Shown here one piece after another: positions 43,883 to 55,738 of a DNA stretch of 64,000 bases (positions are counted from its first letter, which is position 1; every line of letters starts with the position of its first letter). Origin of the DNA: Vicia villosa. Its lineage: Eukaryota; Streptophyta; Magnoliopsida; Fabales; Fabaceae. The position numbers and the translations under genes are program-made. The notes under the pieces were generated by a model that saw nothing but the letters and a program-made list of their open reading frames with translations, did not search any database and had not been told where the DNA came from. The DNA lies in the NCBI RefSeq assembly GCF_029867415.1, contig NW_026705327.1, forward strand, positions 434,001-498,000, read 5' to 3'.

Positions 43883-44716
43883 TAACCGACTTCCGTACCT
43901 TGATTCTCTGGTCGCAAGACCTTGTTCCTTCCTTTGTTAGGTTTTCTGATATTCCTCTCCCTTATTTTCTGCTTGCATATCATGTTTATTTCTGCTTGCA
44001 CATCATGCATATGGATTATATTTTGTGTTCCTTGGGGTCTTCTGTTCTGTTTTGTAGGTGGGGGGTTTGTATGAGGTAAAAGGCCCACTACCCAGGCCAA
44101 GTGACACATAGGATTAGCGTGGATGCTCATGTTGACTCCCGTAGCTCTTGCTACGATCGAGTTGATGTGGGGTACCACAACTGGGCGAGGTTCTTTCATG
44201 GAACATTGTGTCTGGCACGCTTGTTGCCTCAAACACTTTGTACCCCATGGGAACTGTAGACCCTAGTTACCATTAGGGACCACTTGTCCGTGTCTAGAAT
44301 TCATACCCGTGAGATTGGGGTGGGACAGGAAACCTTGGCTCCTACATACCATTGCTCCTTCATATTTGAGGTCGGACCTTTATTTGGTCTGTTCTCATGG
44401 TGCTTGATCTTCTGGTATTCAAAAAGGCGTCGAACCTTTGATCCTGAGACATTTGACCTATGCAGAGATTTTACATCAGTTATCCAGAGATTGTACATAT
44501 GCTACTAAGATTATATGGACCTTGATCCCATGCCTTTGCATTGCATAACATCATTGTTTCATCCACTTCATTTGTGAGGGATCCTAAAGTCTATTTCCAA
44601 AAAAAAAAAGGAAAAAAAAGAAAAAGGAAATAGAAAATCAGAAAAAAGAAAAGAAAAGATATTCTATACAAAAAAGGAAAAGAAAGGGCTTTGATTCCAA
44701 AAGAGAACTAAAAAGC

Positions 44717-45223
44717 GTGCGAAAAGACTTTAGGATCTCTCATAAACGAAACATGCATTCATACTATCATGCATTTCATGGTTCTTTCAAAAAAACTTAT
44801 GGGACCCCTTCTGCTCAGATTCCAAGATCAACAACAGATTTGACTTCTCACCGCCACAAGCTCCTAGATCAACTATGGAACAACTCCGTGAGGTTTTTGA
44901 GTGAGAGGAGAACAGAAATTGAGACTGACATGAATCAGTGTATGGAGGTTATTCAAGTTTTTTCTCTTAGACAAGAAGAATTGAGACAAATTCCTCAGAG
45001 GCCAAATGCAAATGTTGATCTCACCCATGAGAAGGTATTATGTATCATAATGTTTGAAATAATGTTGAGATTCCTATTCTTGGTAAAGAGAATTCACATC
45101 ATTGAAGTCTTCAAGTTTCCAAGTATTGAATTTGACAAAAGGTTTCACCTCTTGAAGATAAGTTCGGAAGCCATAAAAAAAATTGTGACTCCACTGATTC
45201 AGATGTTGTTGGTTTGTGCCTAA
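44717..45223 (+). CDS. 168-residue frame of unknown function in E10
   Basis: The only sizeable frame in the E10 interior. The first 110 residues look protein-like, with a helical, charged stretch (HKLLDQLWNNSVRFLSERRT and EIETDMNQCMEVIQVFSLRQ). The C-terminal 50 residues may be out of frame: another frame there reads NNVEIPILGKENSH, resembling NVEIPNILRRKDE in the ORF1 of E9. This suggests a remnant of an Ogre ORF1 or gag N-terminus, shifted by an indel. The start ATG lies 24 bases after a purine-rich tract. I cannot name a domain. Confidence 0.3.
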   Translation: MRKDFRISHKRNMHSYYHAFHGSFKKTYGTPSAQIPRSTTDLTSHRHKLLDQLWNNSVRFLSERRTEIETDMNQCMEVIQVFSLRQEELRQIPQRPNANVDLTHEKVLCIIMFEIMLRFLFLVKRIHIIEVFKFPSIEFDKRFHLLKISSEAIKKIVTPLIQMLLVCA

Positions 45224-45320
45224 TGCCTGATATCAAGAAATGCAAGGATCATCCACTCTCACTCCTAATGATGGATATTGAAGCTAAATAGGTAATCATC
45301 TCCTATACATGTATGGAAGT

Positions 45321-45707
45321 TGCTTGGGGCTCCCGATCGAGGGATAAGCAAGACGTACTCTTATCTTGAGCATCGCATCACTCGCGTTGCTCGAATCCCT
45401 TAAAGCGTTACAAATTCCTGGATGACTTTGTCAAAATCTTCTTCCATGTGGTAATCAAGAGTGTTCTACACAATGCTTCTCATTCTCAAGGTGATTCCCC
45501 GTTTGTCGGAATTTCAATTGGTTAAGATTCGAGTGTTGGGTCCTCTTCACCACAAGTAGCTCTCTTGAGTTTGATGACCATACAAGATTTTTCCCATTCA
45601 TGATGGTGATTACTATTCCAATATATATGCTTGGGGCTCCCGCACGAGGGATAAGCAAGACGTACTCTTATCTTGAGCATTGCATCACTCGCATTGCTCG
45701 AATCCCT
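45321..45707 (+). repeat. Direct 80-bp duplication in E10
   Basis: 45321-45400 and 45628-45707 both read TGCTTGGGGCTCCCG...CGAGGGATAAGCAAGACG... to GCTCGAATCCCT with few differences, and weaker similarity continues for some 50 bases after each. Confidence 0.85.
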
Positions 45708-47380
45708 AAAGCAAGGCAAAAGTTTACAACTCATGGGTGACTTCGTTGGAGTTCTCTTTTGGAGTAGTCTGGAGTGTTTGGAAAGAACTGCAAAAAGTAT
45801 TCAAGATCAATAAGTCCAGACGGAGTCAAGTCTCCTCAACAATGGCATTCATTTAGTTCCTTATTGCATTCTCATTTGTAACATTTCATTGTTTGTTTAA
45901 GCATTTATAGCATGTAAAAACTTGTTAATTTCTGAATGAAAATCATAATGCATTGTTTATGTTTTTCTTGAAGTAATCCATTCGTTTTCACTCATAAAAT
46001 GTTTTTGGCATTACAATACCAACTCTACTAATCGCTTGCTTAGGCAAAGAGCGGAGGGAGAATGATGAAAGATAAAAATGCAAAATCTCTAACCATGTGT
46101 TTTTGAATAAAACCCTACTGAGGATGTACAGGCATTATTTCAAATCCCCAAACACCGGAGATATAAGGGAGATAGACCCTCGTTAACCCCTTTGAGCCTT
46201 GAAGTAGGAGTTTCTTTTCTAATCATAAAGACCCTTATTTTAACCTTGGGGCAGGGTAGTGTCCATTTAACTTGATCGAGTGTTCAAAACTCACCAGAAG
46301 AGTATGCATCCAAGGATACAACAATGGTTATCCTTCAAAAGGTTGAGGAATGTTAAAACCGCAATGATTATCCTTATTTCATCAAGATATCAATAGATGA
46401 CGATACCACAATGGTAATGCTTCATCAAATCAAAGGAGTGAGGCGGTCGCAATCACCTCCAACGAATCAAAGACTAAGCGAGGTCACACGACTTGTTCAA
46501 AAAAAAAAAAGAAAAGAGCAAAAAAAATAATGAAAATAAAAGATGAAAAGAAAATGGCAAAAGAAAAATGATGAAATTGCCAAGCAAGAACAAAGTCGTG
46601 TGACAATGAATCAGAAGAATAAAAGGTGAGCGACCGCCATGTCCAAAAAAAAACCTCATTGATTCCTCAACCATTTCAAATTCCTTGTGAGGGATGAACA
46701 CTCGTGTCGAGTTAACTGAACATAGGAATGGAGAACATCACGAAGGGGGTGGGTACAAATAATTTTGAGCCTAAATATCCTTTGTTTCTAAAAACCGTGA
46801 ACCCGGCCAAATTACAACCCTTAAAAAGTCCTAATTGAAGTAGGGTTTATTTTGAAAGCACGCTCCGATGAGATGGTGTTTAACTGACTCCCAGTGAAGC
46901 GAGACTCATATCCATGTTGGTATCGTATGTTTGCTTTATCTTCCATATGCAAAAAATCGAGGTTGTGTCAACTAGTGATTCAGTCACAAGAGGTCGCAAT
47001 TTCATTTCATAAAAAAGTTTTACAACTTCAAGACTAACATAGGCTTTGCATTAGAATTATCATTCTTAGAATTAACATTCTTTTGCATACAAAATATGTG
47101 CTTAACATCAAGGAAATTTTCAAGGATGAGAATCGGTGAAGAGCTTGATCATGTCAAAGTACAAGAGACTTGAGAACTCCGAGGAGTAAAAGCTAATCAT
47201 TTCAAATGCTGACCACCAAGGGGCAAGTTATCCAAAGAACTCCGTTGGGCATGAACAGTTAATGCTTTCTTCGATTACCTTGAGGGGAAGAGTTTTAAGA
47301 CTCCGTTGAGCGTGGTAAAGTTGTTTCCATGTTGTTTGACTTCCAAACAAAGAAAGATTGAGGATTCTAGTAAGATATAC

Positions 47381-47553
47381 CTAATCAGGGGCAATCAAGT
47401 CGAGGAATCTCTCTCAAATTCAACTAATCAGGGGCAATCAAGTCGAGGAATCTCTCTCAAATTCAACTAATCAGGGGCAATTGAATCGAGGTTTAACCTC
47501 TCTCAAATTCTACCAATCTGGGGCAGTTACGTCGAGATTTGACAAATCTCTCC
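47381..47553 (+). repeat. 43-bp tandem repeat, about four copies
   Basis: CTAATCAGGGGCAATCAAGT starts at 47381 and 47424 in two identical units. A third, diverged unit starts at 47467 and a fourth (CCAATCTGGGGCAGTTACGT) at about 47513. Confidence 0.85.
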
Positions 47554-48280
47554 AAGGATCCACTGGGGCAATTTCCTTCATGGGTCATGAAACTTGGAGC
47601 ACGATCCTCGGAGCTTTATTGGCCTCTCCCTAATCATAGGAGTTCATTTCTCCTGGAACCTTGGTCTCTCCCCAAGCACGGGGTTTATTTCTCCTGAGAG
47701 TTTGTTCCATTCCTCAAGTATAGGAGTTTATTTCTCCTAGGAGTTGTTCTACTTCCTTAATCAAAGTTCCTAACCTGAATTTCTCGTCCTCGACATGGTG
47801 AAGCGAGGGAATCTCCTCGAGCTGAAAATCCTCCAAGCAGTGGCACATGGTGAGGAGTCAGAAATTATTCTTCAAGTCAAAGAAGGTGCATTTTACAAAT
47901 CAAATTCCAATATCTGTTGGCACCTCCACATGGTCCTTAACACTAGGGGGATTCTCCCTGGTGTTTACCTCATCAATGCCTTTAATTGGCATCCTGCATA
48001 TAGTGTTCACTGCATATAACATTGCATCCTCAAAAGCGTAGCGTATCCGTCAAAGCGGATCATCACGCCATAGAAAAATTCAAACATGCATAACAAAGCA
48101 TAAGCCAGATAATACAAATCCGCACCCAGTCAAGACAATAATACATCCCCACACAAAAAGTTGTCCTTACAAATTCCGACGGATATCTGCTACTACATTT
48201 CAAATCTCTTCCAACCACGGTGCCGATGCGAGGTATCTTCAATCTCTGATGAGTGTCTGACACAATGTCTTCTTTTGTCC

Positions 48281-49800
48281 CTCGATGTTGAGTCGATGTT
48301 GAGTCATAGATCGCCACGAGATCTTATTCCCTTCCAAAGTGTGGAAAATCGCACGAGATTTTCTTTCGATGTTGAGTCATAGATCGCCACGAGATCTTAT
48401 TCCTTTCCAAAGTGTGGAAAATCACACGAGATTTTCTTTCGATGTTGAGTCATAGATCGCCACGAGATCTTATTCCTTTCCAAAGTGTGGAAAATCGCAC
48501 GAGATTTTCTTTCGATGTTGAGTCATAGATCGCCACGAGATCTTATTCCCTTTTCTTCTGTTGACGAGTTGATCGCCACGAGATCTTATTTCGATGTTGA
48601 GTCATAGATCGCCACGAGATCTTATTCCTTTCCAAAGTATGGAAAATCGCACGAGATTTTCTTTCGATGTTGAGTCATAGATCGCCACGAGATCTTATTC
48701 CCTTTTCTTCTGTTAACGAATTGATCGCCACAAGATCTTCTTTCGATGTTGAGTCATAGATCGCCACGAGATCTTATTCCTTTCCAAAGTGTGGAAAATC
48801 GCACGAGATTTTCTTTCGATGTTGAGTCATAGATCGCCACGAGATCTTATTCCTTTCCAAAGTGTGGAAAATCGCACGAGATTTTCTTTCGATGTTGAGT
48901 CATAGATCGCCACGAGATCTTATTCCCTTTTCTTCTGTTGACGAGTTGATCGCCACGAGATCTTCTTTCGATGTTGAGTCATTGATCGCCACGAGATCTT
49001 ATTCCTTTCCAAAGTGTGGAAAATCGCACGAGATTTTCTTTCGATGTTGAGTCATAGATCGCCACGAGATCTTATTCCCTTTTCTTCTGTTAACGAGTTG
49101 ATCGCCACGAGATCTTCTTTCGATGTTGAGTCATAGATCGCCACGAGATCTTATTCCTTTCCAAAGTGTGGAAGATCGCACGAGATTTTCTTTCGATGTT
49201 GAGTCATAGATCGCCACGAGATCTTATTCCTTTCCAAAGTGTGGAAAATCGCACGAGATTTTCTTTCGATGTTGAGTCATAGATCGCCACGAGATCTTAT
49301 TCCCTTTTCTTCTGTTGACGAGTTGATCGCCACGAGATCTTCTTTCGATGTTGAGTCATAGATCGCCACGAGATAGTATTCCTTTCCAAAGTGTGGCAAA
49401 TCGCACGAGATTTTCTTTCGATGTTGAGTCATAGATCGCCACGAGATCTTATTCCCTTTTCTTCTGTTAACGAGTTGATCGCCACGAGATCTTCTTTCGA
49501 TGTTGAGTCATAGATCGCCACGAGATCTTATTCCTTTCCAAAGTGTGGAAAATCGCACGAGATTTTCTTTCGATGTTGAGTCATAGATCGCCACGAGATC
49601 TTATTCCCTTTTCTTCTGTTAACGAGTTGATCGCCACGAGATCTTCTTTCGATGTTGAGTCATAAGATCGCCACGAGATCTTATTCCCTTTTCATCTGTT
49701 GACGAGTTGATCGCCACGAGATCGTCTTTCGATGTTGAGTCATAGATCGCCACGAGATCTTATTCCTTTCAGTCCTCACGTTGAGTCATAAATCGCACGA
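48281..49800 (+). repeat. Satellite-like tandem array with a 377-bp higher-order unit
   Basis: A TTTCGATGTTGAGTCATAGA monomer recurs 19 times. From 48364 the start-to-start distances are 73,73,79,73,79 repeated three times exactly, then 73,79,80. The 73-bp type continues CTTTCCAAAGTGTGG...CGCACGAGATTTTC; the 79-bp type continues CCTTTTCTTCTGTTGACGAG...GATCGCCACGAGATC. Thus A-A-B-A-B makes a 377-bp higher-order repeat (48364, 48741, 49118, next block at 49495). Each monomer contains AGATC-GCCACGA-GATCT inverted arms. It ends about 300 bases before the 3' LTR. Short reading frames inside it are by-products. Confidence 0.95.
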
Positions 49801-50090
49801 GGTCTTTTTCTTTCGATCATTGTTTCATACAACCATTCTCTTTGAATGTGTCGGCACCGCTACCACGTTATAAGCTATCTCCATTCAAACCCATTACTCA
49901 TTGTAAATTCTCCATCAGAAAAAAGAAAAAACAAATTCCTCTCTTTCCCCAGCAGATATCAAAACAAAAATAAAGAATAAAGACCACTTCATCTCCTCGG
50001 GACAAATTTTGGGTCTTTGGTATTTAATCTTCTTCTACTCCGAATGCTCGAAAGGCTGGCGCCAATCTCACCTTCGAGTATAAGACGATT

Positions 50091-50103
50091 AAATAGGGGC
50101 AGC
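50091..50103 (+). promoter_or_regulatory. E10 polypurine tract
   Basis: AAATAGGGGCAGC immediately before the 3' LTR start TGTCATACC at 50104, the expected place for plus-strand priming. Confidence 0.7.
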
Positions 50104-53100
50104 TGTCATACCCCAAATTTGTCCTACCCCTTAATTTTTAACTGGCTTAAGTTTCTCATTGCATAATCTCATGTACATATCTCCATTAGGTCATTTAACA
50201 TATCATACATTAACTCGTTGAATAAACATCTGAAGCGTGGGGTCAAGAGTATTGGTAGCCAAGGTTCTCTATGGGTGAGGTTCTCCTATTCATTTCAAAG
50301 TTATCGAGCTATAATAGCATCCTTGGCAAAGATCCTAAAAAGAAAAACAGCAAGTGCTCACGATTTCATCAAAAGATACCGATAAGATCGCGTGGGACTA
50401 AGGTTTGGTCCTTTCCCATATCTCAAGTAACCAAGTGCGTATCTCGAGAAAGAAAGGTTTTGGCTCATTGCATGAGTGTGTTCACTAATTGGAGATTGGA
50501 CACAGGGTTTCATTCGTTTCTATGCTTCAAGTCTAATTCAGTTCAAAGATTCGTCAAAGGATTATTGTTGTAGAGTTTGAGTGCAATGGCACAAGAAATT
50601 GACTGGTTCGTTTACAATCTCGGGCTCACTTCATATGCTTGTTACTTTTAAAGCACAAGTAATTCAAAGGATAAGTTGTATCATTGGCAAGGCTTAGTTC
50701 AATACTCCTTCATATAAAGACCGAGTCCAATTCATTTGGTTTACAAGGCATGTTCATCAAGTTCAAATCCAAAATTCAATTACATCATTACACCATTCAA
50801 ATTCTTTACAAGATTACACAAGAGTATGCCAAAAAATAAAATAATAATCAAAGCCTATAGTGCCCTTCTCTTGAAATTCTTCATGCCATCAATGTCCATT
50901 CAATATGCTGCCCTGCTGCAAAACCTCACTCACTTTGCTTCAAAAAAAAAGGACCATGCAGCTTAACATCACCATTTGAACCTGCAAACAGTTCCAAACC
51001 ATTTTAGTAAACCAAACTGCACTGCCAGCCCTGCAAACCAGTTCAGATCTGCACCAAAACAAAGACCTGCATCAGTCTTCATCACAAAATTCAAACAAGC
51101 TAAACTCTTGATCATGTTCACACCCAAATTCAATGCAAACAAAGCTGAGAACAACATATCATTTGGTATTTAGAGGCATCCAGCGTTCATCTAAAACTGA
51201 CTGTTAGCAATCCTAGAGTGTACATTCATGAATAAAAAGCTAACACAAAATTAGGCCCAGTTCACCATCAACTCAGTTCCAAGTTCCAATGCAAAAAATC
51301 CAGAAATAGAACTCACCTCAAGCTGAATTGTCATAACCCGATAGCCTCATGATCATAGCTCCGCATTATCATTGACCCCTTTTATATTCATGATGAGCGC
51401 CGTGTACCTTGCGTGCTTCAGTCCACATTCCAATGACCATGAATACCACCTACATAAAACAGCAACACATACAAACAGTCCTACCGCTACATTGCAGCCA
51501 TACCAAAACCACCCTGCACACATAAACCAATTCATTCAAAAAACAACCAATTCTATCATACATAACAAAGCCATTCAAACATAACCCTGCACACATCAAT
51601 ACCACATTCAAAAATCCCAAAACATACCTATAACCACTATACTCTATCCTAACAGAATTTCACTAACAGTTTAGCTACATACATTTACTAAACAAAACCT
51701 AGCTTCAACATACATGCTGCATAACAGAAAAGACTCACATTAAAACAACCCAGTTTGAGTCGATTATCGAACCGCAATCCACGTCCAATTTGCATCAGTT
51801 CAGCATTCAGTCCCTGCAACGTAAAAGAAAAAAACAAAGACAGTTTCAGCTCCTAACAAATCAAAGCCGACAGAATAAAAACCCTACATCAGTTCGGAAA
51901 AATCTATCACTAATTCATTTTCCAATCAATTGATTCCAACAAGTCAGTAACTAATCCTAACCATCTAGCAACTAACAAATCCAATTTCTAACTGTCATAA
52001 CCAACTAACCATAGTTGTAACAGATCATAACTAACTTTTTCCCCCACCTTTCAATTTCAAACCATCAGTAACTAACCTTTCCAACCTCTAACTAATCTCC
52101 AACTAACTTGAAACAGAAGTAACAAACTTCTAACCGCCAGATTCTCACCCTTAATCCATAACTGACTCATCTCAATCCAAGAGCTCAAAATCATTGAAGC
52201 TCTAACTGATTTTTCTCCTTCATAGATCTATATAACAGACTCACTCTCCAATTCTCCTCTACACGCTTCATTCACCACTCTCCACTCATCTTCATCTTCT
52301 TCCTCACACTCTTCCGTCTTCATCCAATTCATCACTCTCTCTTCATCTCTGAACCATCACTCTCTCTTCATCTCTGAACCTCTCTCAATCTTCTCCAATC
52401 ACATTCTTCAATCTCCTTCAACCTTCTCCCTCAATACACACTGCGATTCTCTCTTCTCCCTGCACCCCTCACTCATACGCTCTCACCATTGTTGTTAGAG
52501 TTTCAACCTCTGAGACTCTAACGACAGAGCTAAACTCCACTCCATTCTCTCTCAATCTCACAGCATAACAACAACGCGAGGCAACAGAACAAAAGATTGC
52601 AAAAAGAAAACAGAAGAAGAAGCAAGATGGAGAAGAAGTAATTCGAAGCACAAAAAAAGGCAAATACTTGAATCATCGTCGGCTCCTTCGTCTTCGCGTT
52701 TATTTCGCGTCGACTCCAATCGAAAGCTTCTACTCCGTGAGAATTCTGATTTCTATCTTGTGTCTACGATGGGAAGCTCCTCCGGAACTCTTTGATCTTT
52801 CTCCTCCGGCGAATTCAGAGGGAGGTGAGGGACGAATTCGTTCCATATTCACGGCGGCGATTTGAGATTTTGATCGGAGAAGGATGCGACCGTAACCGTC
52901 GCGCTGAGAGTAGGGTGAGGACGATTGAAAGAAATCTGTTGAGTGAGGTTGCTAGATGGTTGTTTCGGTCTCACCGGAGGAAGAGTTCTCCGGCCGCCGC
53001 GTGCGTTCGTGAGAGAGGAAGGGAAGAAGCTTCCGCTGCTGAGAAGAAGACTCATCGGAGAAGATGAAAAAGGTCAAGACAGCCGTCGCACCGTTAATGT

Positions 53101-54668
53101 TGGGGGAGGTTCGAGCGCCGTTTCGCGGTGAAGAAGGAGGGGAGAGTTTCTGAATGTGAGAAGCCTAAAGGTCACTCTTTGAACCCTAATCCCCAATCTT
53201 TGCTTATTTCTTTTTTTTTATTTTTTTAATTAATTGTTTTTTTAATAATAAATTCTGATAATATAAAATGGATCAATAGAAAAATCATCTTGGGTCGGAA
53301 TGCTGAGCGCACCCCCCTTAGCCCATAGCTTTCTATGTGGCAATAAAATCTGAACAAAAACAATATGTTTGGGCCGTATGACTGAATCTGGCGCTGCACC
53401 CCTGCCATGGCCCATCCTTCCTTTTTGGTATATAGTAAACTGTAACAAAAACCACCTTGGGCCTCCCTGTTGAGCTCAGCATCCAGATTGCTCATCATTC
53501 CCCCCCTTAATTCAGTTTACACCCCCTGAGTTCACTTTCTTTTAGTTAAATTTAGATTTCATTTTCCACTTTTTAGGTAATAAAGAAAAATAGCAATAAA
53601 AATCAATAAAACCTTTTAACATTTTGTTAGATTTTTAGGATTTGTTATCAATAAAAACTCATAAAAATAAGTAGATTTTAGGTTGATTTTGACATTAATC
53701 TTTTGAACTCATTTCTTTCATAAAAAACCATAAAAATGATAGTACTTTTAATTCACTTTTGTGCTATATTTTGACTTGTTCTTTTTCATGCTATTTTCAA
53801 TATTCTACTTTTCGCTTTAATTTCCACGTTTCTTTTATTCCTAACCATAAGTAGAAACCATGATAACATTAGGTAGAAATTCCCTTCATACTTAGGCTAG
53901 TTTCTTTCCTTTTTACAACTCTAAAACATCTAATAAATACTTGAATAAAAATCCCATAAAAAATACAAAGAAAATACTTAAAACACTAATAATCAAAGTG
54001 AAAATTCTTAAAAAGGGAATGGAACCTTGAAACATCCCTTGCTTAAGGGAATGTTCGAGTGCTTGGATCTCCCTTGCTTAAGGGTCCCATTCAGGCGTAA
54101 GTTCCCAACTTCTAAAAAACACAAACCAAAGAGCAACTCGAGTTTCCCTTGCTTAAGGGATTTCCTCGAAACGCTCAAAGCCTCTCTCTCATCTCCTTTC
54201 TTAAGGGCATTGTTATCTCCGCTCCATTGCATCGTAGGCTGTCCCCTTATGCAAGAGCGCGAGCGTTAACTCCGCCCAACTAAAAAACACAAAAACAAAC
54301 AAAAATATGGAGCCGAACTACGGCGCTCTGATTCCTGAAAAGGATACGTAGGCATCAAGTCGCGGGGCTTGAACGAGCACACACTTGTAAATAATTCCTT
54401 CTTTTCCCCGTATTTCTTTTGCATTCATTCGCATGTAGACGTAGACATAGTACACACCCATTAGATAGAAACAAACATAGGTGGATACCATCGAGTACGA
54501 TGGGCGCGAGGGGTGCTAATACCTTCCCCTTGCGTAACCGACTTCCGTACCTTGATTATCTGGTCGCAAGACCTTGTTCCTTCCTTTGTTAGGTTTTCTG
54601 ATATTCCTTTCCCTTATGGGATAAATATATTGGTGGCGACTCTGTTCATTTTTCGCGAGCGTGCGACA
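50104..54668 (+). repeat. E10 3' LTR (4565 bp, complete)
   Basis: Complete LTR with the 3' end that the 5' copy lacks. TATA box 52228-52235, hairpin repeats about 54035-54210, two-hairpin module 54489-54534, primer-site-like TGGCGACTCTG at 54634-54644, end GCGACA at 54668 followed by CCTAT. Confidence 0.95.
54489..54534 (+). other. Conserved two-hairpin module in the E10 3' LTR
   Basis: CATCG-AGTA-CGATG, then CGCGAGGGG/CCCCTTGCG around TGCTAATACCTT, then TAACCGACTTCC. It differs from the 5' LTR copy by one base in hairpin I. Confidence 0.7.
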
Positions 54669-54936
54669 CCTATGTATAACCGACCCCCTGGACTCCAGAA
54701 TTTCTAGTCTAGGTGAAATCCCCACACTTAGCAAACTCTTAGGGTTTAGTTGAGATCTTTTTTTCCCTTTCCTACTCGTAGGACAATAAGAAAGTTCGTG
54801 TGATATCGTAGGAAGAACTGAAATAAAATTCATCCCACCAGGGGCGCATTCTCCTTCCAAATTTCGCGTGAAGGGTCTAGCGTGCCGTCCTCCCAAGTGA
54901 AACGGGGAGGTAAAAAACACGACACCACAGCAAAAA

Positions 54937-54954
54937 TGGCGACTCTGCTGGGGA
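54937..54954 (+). other. E9 primer-binding site (tRNA-Arg type)
   Basis: TGGCGACTCTGCTGGGGA follows the LTR end by 7-12 bases. It matches the complement of a plant tRNA-Arg 3' end plus CCA (from memory, one mismatch), as known for Ogre elements. Minus-strand DNA synthesis would start here. Confidence 0.82.
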
Positions 54955-55738
54955 TATAAGTGTTAAAAACCTTGGTTTTTCATCCAAACCAATGGTTGAC
55001 CTGTTACTGGTCCAGCCCCAATGAGGAATTAGGGATGCCAAATTCCCCCTCAAACAAGAGAGGTCTTGCCTAACCTCTGTGTCATATCATGTGATTGTTG
55101 CATATATATTTGTTTATTTTGTTTATTCTGTATCGGGAAAGGGCTTGATTCCCCCTTGTGGTGAGAAATCCTATACCCGGATTTTAGTGCAACATAAGAT
55201 AGGATGGAGGATGTCTTCCCGGTGAAGACCCTCTAATCTTGGTTTCCAAGTCTACTCTTGGGATTTGCATGGCTGGTTGTGATTAACTGCGTCAATGCAT
55301 TCCGAGACTGATTTGTACCAGGAGGACCTAGAAACACATTAACCCCACTTAAAGCCCTTTTTAGGACGTAGAGAGGTGATTACGAATGTAATTGTCACGC
55401 AAATGCTACACTCAGAGAAAACTCTCTTATAGATACCAATCAACGTATCTTTAAGGTTGAGCAAAAACTCTGAGACCCCTAGAACCCGTTCTACAGGTAC
55501 AAAAATCCTTATCCTTAGTTTACCATTGGGGCGAGGTTTGCGTTTTGACTTCATGACCACTATACCCTTCAACGCCATGTTTGTTTAAAACTCTTGTGTG
55601 TGCATTCATGCATCATTCATTAATAACAACTAAAAACAAAAGAGTCTTTTTCGAGTCATTTTTCAAGGAAACTAAATAACGAACGTTTTAAACTTCATAG
55701 AAAGAGAGAAACGGAGAAAGGATTTAAGGATCTATACC
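54955..55738 (+). other. E9 leader between primer site and ORF1
   Basis: Non-coding, 784 bases. It contains a stretch with TGTCTTCCCGGTGAAGACC (55209), the 230-bp segment 55298-55527 that has a second copy in gag, and an A-rich part before the ORF1 start. No convincing frame. Confidence 0.7.
55298..55527 (+). repeat. 230-bp leader segment, donor copy
   Basis: Starts CATTCCGAGACTG and ends GTTTACCATT. An almost identical copy (one difference seen, AAATGCT here versus AAATACT) lies in gag at 59145-59374. Both ends are CATT. Confidence 0.95.

Larger units (their letters stand above)
39449..43965 (+). repeat. E10 5' LTR, lacking its last 51 bases
   Basis: Collinear with the 3' LTR (constant offset about 10,655) up to CTCCCTTAT at 43965. 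The 3' LTR continues with GGGATAAATATATTGG...GCGACA, while here unrelated TTTCTGCTTGCATATCATG follows. TATA box at 41575, leader with C/T-rich and GC-rich parts (41600-42480), hairpin repeats (43370-43560) and two-hairpin module (43837-43882). Confidence 0.9.
43966..50103 (+). other. E10 internal region without gag or pol
   Basis: 6.1 kb, mostly non-coding: a T-rich start in place of the primer site, purine-rich tracts (44590-44710 and 46500-46570), one 168-residue frame (44717-45223), an 80-bp direct duplication (45321 and 45628), a 43-bp tandem repeat (47381-47553), GGAG(A/T)TYATTTCTCC hairpin words (47640-47740), a large satellite-like array (48281-49800) and a PPT. I see no trace of RT or protease motifs on either strand. 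Confidence 0.8.
39449..54668 (+). mobile_element. E10, 15.2-kb non-autonomous LTR retrotransposon (same family as E2)
   Basis: TGTCATACCCCAAATTTGTC at the left, GAGCGTGCGACA at the right, target duplication CCTAT (39444-39448 and 54669-54673). LTRs 39449-43965 and 50104-54668 differ at roughly 30 positions by eye over 4.5 kb (about 99.3% identical), so the insertion is recent. The 6.1-kb interior has no gag, protease, RT, RNase H or integrase that I can recognise. A PPT-like AAATAGGGGCAGC precedes the 3' LTR. The last 51 bases of the 5' LTR and any primer site are missing. It must have been mobilised by proteins of another element. Confidence 0.93.
33943..54929 (+). repeat. E9 5' LTR (about 5.76 kb without E10)
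   Basis: It starts TGTCATACCCTAATTTTTGA at 33943. The right end lies a few bases before the primer site, at GACA (54924) or CACA (54929). Removing E10 and one copy of CCTAT leaves about 5.76 kb. It holds a TATA box (35484), two tRNA-like modules (36430-36654), a 20-bp palindrome (37363-37382), degenerate repeats (37119-37410, 38425-38560) and the two-hairpin module split by E10. The rest is non-coding. Confidence 0.88.

Noticed and set aside
48862..49050. 62-codon frame with repeated SHRSPRDLIPF words
   Set aside because: By-product of the tandem array, not a gene.
48281..49800. CRISPR-like array (regular repeats)
   Set aside because: Eukaryotic context; spacers are themselves repeats in a 377-bp higher-order pattern and there are no cas-like genes.
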